DNA of 64,000 bases from Pseudomonas sp. CFBP13508 (GTDB lineage Bacteria; Pseudomonadota; Gammaproteobacteria; Pseudomonadales; Pseudomonadaceae): NCBI RefSeq assembly GCF_005233515.1, contig NZ_QFZZ01000002.1, forward strand, positions 372,001 through 436,000. Direction: 5' to 3'. The position numbers and the translations under genes were made by a program. Below are positions 58,645 to 64,000 of this stretch, piece by piece. Below the pieces are notes generated by a model, which saw nothing but the letters and a program-made list of their open reading frames with translations, did no database searches and was not told the origin of the DNA. Positions within the stretch are counted from its first letter, which is position 1, and each line of letters starts with the position of its first letter.

Positions 58645-59253
58645 TTAAATCATTCCCTTCAGAGCGCGGCGGATCAGGTCTTCGCTGCTCAGGTTCTTGT
58701 CTTTGATCGCGGAAATCGCCTTGCTCGCTTCCTGCGGCTTGTAGCCCAGGGAGATCAACGCGCTGACCGCATCGGTCTCGGCGCTGTTGACCGGCGCCGG
58801 GCCGTCCGGCTGATTGGGCACCAGCGCGAACATCGCCGGCGAGGTTTCCCAGGCCTTGAAGCGATCCTTCAATTCCACCAGCAGACGCTCGGCGGTCTTC
58901 TTGCCAACCCCCGGCACCTTGGTCAACGCCGAAGTGTCCTGAGACTGCACGCAGCGCACCAGCTCATCGACTTCCAGGCTCGACATCAACGCCAGCGCCA
59001 GTTTCGGTCCGACCCCGTTGAGCCGGATCAGCTCGCGAAAGAAGTCTCGCTCACGCTTGCCGGCAAAACCATAGAGCAATTGCGCATCTTCGCGTACGAC
59101 CAAATGGGTGTGCAGGGTCAGCGGTTCACCGACCGACGGCAGCCGATACAGGGTGGTCATCGGCACTTCCACCTCATAGCCGAGGCCATTCACATCGAGA
59201 ATCAGGTGCGGCGGCTGTTTCTCAGCCAGGGTGCCGCGCAAGCGTCCAATCAC
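58645..59253 (-). CDS. ruvA: Holliday junction-binding protein RuvA
   Basis: Binds the four-way junction and loads RuvB. The 202-residue protein begins at GTG with [20 protein letters not shown], and AAGGA lies eight bases before it. Upstream in-frame ATGs are not used. The OB-fold (1-63) is followed by helix-hairpin-helix [21 protein letters not shown] (about 75-95) and [19 protein letters not shown] (about 111-129), and a C-terminal RuvB-binding domain. Confidence 0.96.
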   Translation of the reverse strand: MIGRLRGTLAEKQPPHLILDVNGLGYEVEVPMTTLYRLPSVGEPLTLHTHLVVREDAQLLYGFAGKRERDFFRELIRLNGVGPKLALALMSSLEVDELVRCVQSQDTSALTKVPGVGKKTAERLLVELKDRFKAWETSPAMFALVPNQPDGPAPVNSAETDAVSALISLGYKPQEASKAISAIKDKNLSSEDLIRRALKGMI

Positions 59254-59367
59254 GTTTTGAATCCTTGAGCGCTGGCCAGCCGTGGGCTGGCGACGATTGA
59301 AGGTGGCTTGCACGCCGGCAACACAGGCACCGCAAAGCCACTTTCAGGAAAATTGATGCTGATGCTA

Positions 59368-59895
59368 TCAGAGACGCAGGCGCCCGCCACGACTGCGTGC
59401 GGTTCCCAGCCCGTGCGGCAGCAGGCTTGAGCGCGTGTGCGCATGGCAAATGGCGATCGCGAGGGCGTCGGAGGCGTCGATCTGCGGCTTGCTGGTCAAC
59501 TTGAGCATGTGCATGACCATCATCTGCACCTGCTCCTTATTGGCCGCACCGGTGCCGACCACGGCCTGTTTGACTTGCGTGGCGGTGTACTCGGCGATTT
59601 CCAGACACTCTTCGGCGCCGGCGACAATCGCAGCGCCCCGCGCCTGTCCGAGCTTCAGCGCCGAGTCGGCGTTTTTCGCCATGAACACCTTTTCGATGCC
59701 CATGGTCACCGGGCCGTAGGTCTTGATGATTTCGCGCACGCCGCGATAGACGATTTGCAGACGTTCATGAAGCTCGCCGGAGCCGGTGCGAATGCAGCCC
59801 GAAGCCACATAAATGCAGCCGCCCCGCCCGGTATCGCGAACGATCCCGTAACCGGTAATGCGCGAACCGGGGTCGATACCAAGAATTAGAGTCAT
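59368..59895 (-). CDS. ruvC: Holliday junction resolvase RuvC
   Basis: An endonuclease of 175 residues. The catalytic acids are seen in [17 protein letters not shown] (Asp 7), [14 protein letters not shown] (Glu about 68) and [17 protein letters not shown] (two Asp near 140). It is followed 114 bp later by ruvA. A REP pair separates it from yebC. Confidence 0.96.
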   Translation of the reverse strand: MTLILGIDPGSRITGYGIVRDTGRGGCIYVASGCIRTGSGELHERLQIVYRGVREIIKTYGPVTMGIEKVFMAKNADSALKLGQARGAAIVAGAEECLEIAEYTATQVKQAVVGTGAANKEQVQMMVMHMLKLTSKPQIDASDALAIAICHAHTRSSLLPHGLGTARSRGGRLRL

Positions 59896-59943
59896 AACGC
59901 CTGCAGATTCATAAAAACGATTTACCTGACAGCCAATAGCAAA

Positions 59944-60033
59944 TGTGGGAGCGAGCCTGCTCGCGAAGGCGGTATGTCAGCACATACAGGTGCTGAATGA
60001 CACACCGCTTTCGCGAGCAGGCTCGCTCCCACA
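59944..60033. repeat. Family-A REP pair between yebC and ruvC
   Basis: A 90-bp inverted pair of TGTGGGAGCGAGCCTGCTCG units in the 156 bp between two co-directed genes. Confidence 0.9.
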
Positions 60034-60051
60034 GGGAAGACTAGTCGCTTA

Positions 60052-60798
60052 TCAGCCAAGCTGAGCGGCGACGTCTTCCGGGATATCCGCGTTGGAGTAG
60101 ACGTTCTGCACGTCATCCAGATCCTCAAGCATATCGATCAGCTTGAGCACCTTCTCCGCACCTTCCAGATCCAGCTCGGCACTGGTGGTCGGCTGCATGA
60201 CGATTTCCGCGTCGTCACCCTTGAACCCGGCCGCTTCCAGCGCGTTACGCACCGCATAGAAGCTGGTGAACGAGGTGAACACGTCGATCGAACCATCTTC
60301 GTGGGTGACCACGTCATCAGCGTCGGCTTCAAGCGCCGCTTCGGTCAGTGCGTCTTCATCGACGCCCGGGGCGAAGCTGATCTGGCCCTTGCGCTCGAAC
60401 AGATACGCCACCGAACCGTCGGTGCCGAGGTTGCCGCCGCACTTGCTGAACGCGTGGCGCACCGCTGCGGCGGTACGGTTGCGGTTGTCGGTCATGCACT
60501 CGACCATCACCGCCACGCCGCCCGGGCCGTAGCCTTCATAGGTCAGTTCTTCAACGTTGTCCGCTTCAGTGGCACCGGCACCGCGCGCGACGGCACGGTC
60601 GATGATGTCGCGGCTCATGTTGGCGCTCAACGCCTTGTCCAGAGCCAGGCGCAAACGCGGGTTGGAACCCGGATCGCCGCCACCCTGACGGGCCGCAACG
60701 GTCAGTTCACGGATCCACTTGGTGAAGATCTTGCCCCTCTTGGCATCCTGACGTTCTTTGCGGTGCTTGATGTTTGCCCACTTGGAATGACCTGCCAT
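60052..60798 (-). CDS. yebC: YebC/PmpR family protein
   Basis: A 248-residue cytosolic protein with the three-domain YebC fold. [25 protein letters not shown] is the family N-terminus. The middle has [35 protein letters not shown]. Originally called a transcription factor (PmpR in P. aeruginosa); related proteins are now known to act in translation at difficult sequences. It lies between aspS and ruvC. Confidence 0.95.
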   Translation of the reverse strand: MAGHSKWANIKHRKERQDAKRGKIFTKWIRELTVAARQGGGDPGSNPRLRLALDKALSANMSRDIIDRAVARGAGATEADNVEELTYEGYGPGGVAVMVECMTDNRNRTAAAVRHAFSKCGGNLGTDGSVAYLFERKGQISFAPGVDEDALTEAALEADADDVVTHEDGSIDVFTSFTSFYAVRNALEAAGFKGDDAEIVMQPTTSAELDLEGAEKVLKLIDMLEDLDDVQNVYSNADIPEDVAAQLG

Positions 60799-60879
60799 AA
60801 CTTGCTCCGAATGCTCTTTGAAACCTTGCCCGCCCTGCCAAGGCAGCGGCCGGCAATTGAAAAATTCGACCTGAGAAAG

Positions 60880-60905
60880 AAAAAAGGCGCATCCGAAGAT
60901 GCGCC
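60880..60905 (-). terminator. Terminator of aspS
   Basis: GGCGCATC (60886-60893) and GATGCGCC (60898-60905) form a stem with a four-base loop; on the minus strand a TTTTTT run follows. It lies 13 bp beyond the aspS stop. Confidence 0.85.
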
Positions 60906-60917
60906 TTCAGGCCCGTC

Positions 60918-62693
60918 TTACTCAGCCTTTGGCGTTTCGCGCAGGCGAATGTGCAGCTCGCGCAGTGCCTTGGCATCCACTACGCCCGGAGCCTGCGTCA
61001 TCACGTCGGCAGCACTCTGGGTTTTCGGGAAGGCGATCACTTCACGGATCGACTGGGCGCCGGTCATCAGCATCACCAGACGGTCCAGACCGAAGGCCAG
61101 ACCACCGTGCGGCGGTGCACCGTACTTCAGCGCGTCGAGCAGGAAGCCGAATTTCTCTTCCTGTTCCGCTTCGTTGATGCCCAGCAGACGGAATACCGCT
61201 TGCTGCATTTCCTTGCGGTGGATACGGATCGAGCCGCCGCCCAGCTCGGTGCCGTTCAACACCATGTCGTACGCACGGGACAGTGCGCCGGCCGGGTTGG
61301 CTTCGAGTTCCTGCGGGGTGCACTTCGGTGCGGTGAACGGGTGGTGCAGCGCCGAGAAGCTGCCGTCGTCGTTCTCTTCGAACATCGGGAAGTCGACGAC
61401 CCACATTGGCGCCCACTCGCAGGTCAGCAGCTTCAAGTCGTGACCGAGCTTGATCCGCAGCGCGCCCAGGGCTTCGCTGACGATCTTGGCCTTGTCGGCA
61501 CCGAAGAACACGATGTCGCCATCGACTGCGCCAACGCGATCGAGGATCACGTTGAGTTTGTCTTCCGGGATGTTTTTCACAATCGGCGATTGCAGACCTT
61601 CAACACCGGCAGCGCGCTCGTTGACCTTGATGTACGCCAGGCCCTTGGCACCGTAGATGCCGACGAACTTGGTGTAATCGTCGATCTGCTTGCGCGGCAT
61701 GCTCGCCCCGCCTGGAACACGCAGTGCGGCGATGCGGCACTTCGGATCGTTGGCCGGGCCGCTGAACACCTTGAAATCGACTTCCTTGAGCTGGTCGGCA
61801 ACGTCGACCAGTTCCAGCGGAATACGCAGGTCCGGCTTGTCCGAACCGTAGCGGCGCATGGCTTCTTCGAAGGTCATGTGCGGGAATTCGCCGAATTCCA
61901 GATTCAGCACTTCCTTGAACAGATTGCGGATCATCTGCTCGGTCAGGCCCATGATCTCTTTTTCATCGAGGAAGCTGGTCTCGATGTCGATCTGGGTGAA
62001 TTCCGGCTGACGGTCGGCACGCAGGTCCTCGTCGCGGAAGCACTTGGCAATCTGGTAGTAACGGTCGAAGCCGGCCACCATCAGCAGTTGCTTGAACAGC
62101 TGCGGTGATTGCGGCAGGGCGAAGAACGAACCGGCGTGGGTACGACTCGGCACCAGATAGTCACGCGCGCCTTCCGGGGTGGCCCGGGTCAGGATCGGCG
62201 TTTCGACGTCAAGGAAGCCATTTTCGTCGAGGAAGCGACGGATGCTGGTGGTCATGCGCGAACGCAGACGCAGCTTCTCGGCCATTTCCGGACGACGCAG
62301 GTCGAGGAAGCGATAGCGCAGGCGGGTTTCTTCGCCGACGTCGGAGAACTCGTTGAGCGGGAACGGCGGGGTTTCCGACTCGTTCAGCACTTCCAGTTCG
62401 TAACCGAGCACTTCGATCATGCCCGAAGCCATGTTGGCGTTGGTCGCACCGGCCGGACGCAGACGTACCTTGCCGGTGATCTTCACGACGTATTCGCTGC
62501 GCACGCGATCGGCGGCGGCGAAGCTCTCGGCGCGATCCGGGTCGAACACCACCTGGGCCAGACCATCACGATCACGGATATCGAGGAAAATCACCCCGCC
62601 GTGGTCGCGGCGACGGTGCACCCATCCGCAAAGGGTAATTTCCTGGCCTTCCAGGCTTTCGTTCAGTTGGCCGCAATAGTGGCTGCGCATCAT
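60918..62693 (-). CDS. aspS: Aspartyl-tRNA synthetase
   Basis: A class II aminoacyl-tRNA synthetase of 591 residues. Anticodon-binding OB fold (about 1-110, [20 protein letters not shown]), the motif 2 region ([19 protein letters not shown]), a bacterial insertion domain (about 290-420), and motif 3 ([13 protein letters not shown]). The start [20 protein letters not shown] at 62693 matches P. aeruginosa AspRS; the open frame extends 66 bp further upstream. In Pseudomonas this enzyme is generally non-discriminating and helps form Asn-tRNA with GatCAB. Confidence 0.97.
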   Translation of the reverse strand: MMRSHYCGQLNESLEGQEITLCGWVHRRRDHGGVIFLDIRDRDGLAQVVFDPDRAESFAAADRVRSEYVVKITGKVRLRPAGATNANMASGMIEVLGYELEVLNESETPPFPLNEFSDVGEETRLRYRFLDLRRPEMAEKLRLRSRMTTSIRRFLDENGFLDVETPILTRATPEGARDYLVPSRTHAGSFFALPQSPQLFKQLLMVAGFDRYYQIAKCFRDEDLRADRQPEFTQIDIETSFLDEKEIMGLTEQMIRNLFKEVLNLEFGEFPHMTFEEAMRRYGSDKPDLRIPLELVDVADQLKEVDFKVFSGPANDPKCRIAALRVPGGASMPRKQIDDYTKFVGIYGAKGLAYIKVNERAAGVEGLQSPIVKNIPEDKLNVILDRVGAVDGDIVFFGADKAKIVSEALGALRIKLGHDLKLLTCEWAPMWVVDFPMFEENDDGSFSALHHPFTAPKCTPQELEANPAGALSRAYDMVLNGTELGGGSIRIHRKEMQQAVFRLLGINEAEQEEKFGFLLDALKYGAPPHGGLAFGLDRLVMLMTGAQSIREVIAFPKTQSAADVMTQAPGVVDAKALRELHIRLRETPKAE

Positions 62694-62791
62694 GGTGTGG
62701 TTCGCTTCTCGTAATTCGAAATTCGGTGGAGTAACCGTCGCCTTCAAGCAAGGCGGCAACTCACGCGTGTCGTTCGTTCAGGGTTGGTACC

Positions 62792-63013
62792 CTAGTCAGC
62801 TTTGTCGCCACCGGCCAGATTCTTCTTGGCTCCGGTCTTGAAATCGGTCTCGTACCAACCGTTGCCGCTGAGGCGAAAACCCGGCATGGACAGCTGCTTC
62901 TTCAGTTCGGGCGCCTGGCAGGCAGGGCAGTCGACCAACGGTGCGTCGCTGATCTTCTGAATGGCTTCCAACTGATGACCACAGGAAGCACATTGGTAAT
63001 CGTACATTGGCAT
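62792..63013 (-). CDS. FmdB-family zinc-ribbon protein
   Basis: A small protein of 73 residues, MPMYDYQCASCGHQLEAIQK at its start, with CASCGH and CPAC supplying a zinc ribbon. It matches the FmdB/CxxC regulatory family. The C-terminal half has FRLSGNGWYETDFKTG, also conserved. The role is unknown. It lies 98 bp before aspS and could share its transcript. Confidence 0.9.
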   Translation of the reverse strand: MPMYDYQCASCGHQLEAIQKISDAPLVDCPACQAPELKKQLSMPGFRLSGNGWYETDFKTGAKKNLAGGDKAD

Positions 63014-63088
63014 GGGGGTGTCTCGGCGATCAGATTGCTGCCGCGCGCAGGGCTTTGCGGCGAAAGCGCGGGATTATATCGATTAAAT

Positions 63089-63122
63089 GCGGGCTGTGCA
63101 GCCGTAACACTGCACAGCCCGC
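63089..63122 (-). terminator. Possible terminator of the ribbon-helix-helix gene
   Basis: A perfect 13-bp stem (GCGGGCTGTGCAG with CTGCACAGCCCGC, eight-base loop) lies just beyond the stop of the minus-strand gene at 63144. There is no real T run, so it may need help from Rho. Confidence 0.55.
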
Positions 63123-63143
63123 AACCTCGTTGCAACCGCCGTT

Positions 63144-63482
63144 TCAGCGCGAAACGGTGGGTGCGAGGTCTTTGATCCCGTTCATGACGCAAACCACCCG
63201 CACCAACGCACTGAAATTCTTCACCCCGCCGTGACGCAGATGCACCTCGCGGTCGACATGGGATAACAGTGTGCTGATCGAACAGTGGTTATCCTCGGCC
63301 ATGCCGCCGAGGATATTCCAGTAGACCTGCTCCAGGCGCAGACAGGTCGCAAATCCGTTGAGGCGAATCGATCGCGACAACGGCCGGATCAGATTCATGT
63401 CGAACTCGCTGACAAACGGGTCGACTTTTATTACGTGCCGCGAAGCCGACATCCTGTCGCTTCGCCTGTCTTCTTCTACCAT
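63144..63482 (-). CDS. Ribbon-helix-helix domain protein
   Basis: A 112-residue protein. The segment SIRLNGFATCLRLEQVYWNIL (about 46-66) starts with a short strand expected to bind DNA and matches the RHH_4 type, followed by EDNHCSISTLLSHVDREVHLRHGGVKNFSALVRVVCV. AAGGAG lies ten bases before the ATG at 63482; the upstream ATG at 63542 is not needed. Targets are unknown. It is a single gene between the zinc-ribbon gene and dps. Confidence 0.8.
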   Translation of the reverse strand: MVEEDRRSDRMSASRHVIKVDPFVSEFDMNLIRPLSRSIRLNGFATCLRLEQVYWNILGGMAEDNHCSISTLLSHVDREVHLRHGGVKNFSALVRVVCVMNGIKDLAPTVSR

Positions 63483-63664
63483 AGCGTTGACACTCCTTTG
63501 CCATGACTGCTGATTTATAAGGCAACATCCTTGCGCCTTCATAAAAACCCAGTGACAAAGTCAGCGCCATACGATTTGTTGACCAGCCTCGTAGGATAAG
63601 CCAACGCCAACGGTAAGAGTCTGGACAGCACGCGGACGACCTCAAGCCGTCCGCAGCGGCCGGA

Positions 63665-64000
63665 TCATTCCTCGAGCAGCGCGCGCAGCATCCACGCGGT
63701 TTTTTCATGCACCTGCATACGCTGGGTCAGCAGATCGGCGGTCGGCTCGTCGCTGACCTTGTCCAGCAACGGGAAGATGCCGCGGGCGGTCCGGGTCACT
63801 GCCTCCTGGCCTTCGACCAATTGCTTGATCATGTCTTCGGCGCTCGGCACACCGACTTCTTCCTTGATAGAAGAAAGACGCGCGTAGGTCGCGTAGGCCC
63901 CCGGTGCCGGGAAGCCCAGCGCACGAATCCGCTCGGCGATCGAATCGACGGCCAGCGCCAGCTCGTTGTATTGCTCTTCGAACATCAGGTGCAGCGTGCG
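63665..64000 (-). CDS. Dps-family ferritin-like protein, N-terminus missing
   Basis: The visible 111 residues ([20 protein letters not shown] onward) form the C-terminal part of a Dps-type four-helix protein. The gene runs off the end of the window, so the start is not visible. [23 protein letters not shown] carries ferroxidase-region Glu residues. In the PAO1-type order a Dps-like protein lies next to aspS. It would store iron and shield DNA under starvation or oxidative stress. Stop codon is at 63665. Confidence 0.88.
   Translation of the reverse strand, partial: RTLHLMFEEQYNELALAVDSIAERIRALGFPAPGAYATYARLSSIKEEVGVPSAEDMIKQLVEGQEAVTRTARGIFPLLDKVSDEPTADLLTQRMQVHEKTAWMLRALLEE

Noticed and set aside
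57658..59268. A 536-residue plus-strand open frame opposite ruvB and ruvA
   Set aside because: Crosses two unmistakable genes and has no family features.

Overview
The window is a contiguous piece of a Pseudomonas chromosome, most likely of the P. fluorescens group. The gene content and order match conserved Pseudomonas blocks: zwf-pgl-eda/hexR with the gts/oprB/gltR/glk/edd/gap glucose locus, arcDABC, the GcsR-controlled glycine cleavage operon, and the dps-aspS-yebC-ruvCAB-tol-pal-queEC-tRNA-Lys-nadA block. The many interspersed palindromes built on GTGGGAGCGAGCCTGCTCGCG are typical of fluorescent pseudomonads. No phage, transposase, CRISPR array or conjugative gene was seen. This is mostly core genome, and I did not find a plainly novel multi-gene system. 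The interest lies in regulation and in interspersed repeats.

Layout. 0.2-2.9 kb: a four-helix-bundle stress-type protein, a DUF3820 protein, a class-V aminotransferase-fold enzyme, and a convergent intradiol-dioxygenase-like protein that lacks the expected metal ligands. 3-22 kb: a complete glucose/mannose catabolic island holding OprB porin, the GtsABCD ABC importer, an AGE-family sugar isomerase, the GtrS/GltR two-component system, Glk, Edd, Zwf, Pgl, Eda, Gap, a hexose-6-phosphate mutarotase and the repressor HexR. HexR-type operators lie in the zwf/hexR and edd/gap intervals, and A-rich AAnAAnAA (Crc/Hfq-type) motifs precede most starts. 22.4-28 kb: an ECF sigma / FecR anti-sigma / TonB-receptor haem-uptake unit behind a Fur-box-like palindrome, followed by haem oxygenase and a DUF454 membrane protein. 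28-32 kb: a chemoreceptor and a family-III CoA-transferase whose stop codon lies inside a repeat. 32-39.3 kb: two divergent arginine/ornithine antiporter paralogues of identical length, then arcA, arcB, arcC and a DUF5064 gene. 39.7-47.7 kb: gcsR and its target operon gcvH-gcvP-sdaA-gcvT, with a readable sigma-54 promoter, three 18-bp operator palindromes and an IHF-like site. 48-49 kb: cold-shock and RDD proteins. 49-64 kb: nadA, tRNA-Lys, queC, queE, cpoB, pal, tolB, tolA, tolR, tolQ, ybgC, ruvB, ruvA, ruvC, yebC, aspS, an FmdB-type zinc ribbon, a ribbon-helix-helix protein, and a dps-like gene cut by the window edge.

How the genes work together. OprB and Gts bring in glucose and mannose. 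Glk, Zwf, Pgl, Edd and Eda run the Entner-Doudoroff route to pyruvate and glyceraldehyde-3-phosphate, and Gap continues from there. HexR, sensing KDPG in known relatives, couples zwf and edd/gap. Arc proteins generate ATP from arginine. GcsR links glycine level to glycine cleavage and serine deamination. Interspersed repeats of four families sit inside several operons (gtsA|gtsB, gtsD|oprB, arcB|arcC, gcvP|sdaA, sdaA|gcvT, hxuI|hxuR, ruvC|yebC), where they could set unequal mRNA levels.

Limits: functions are read from recognisable motifs and remembered family sequences. No database search, alignment program or folding program was run. Operators and repeats were found by eye.
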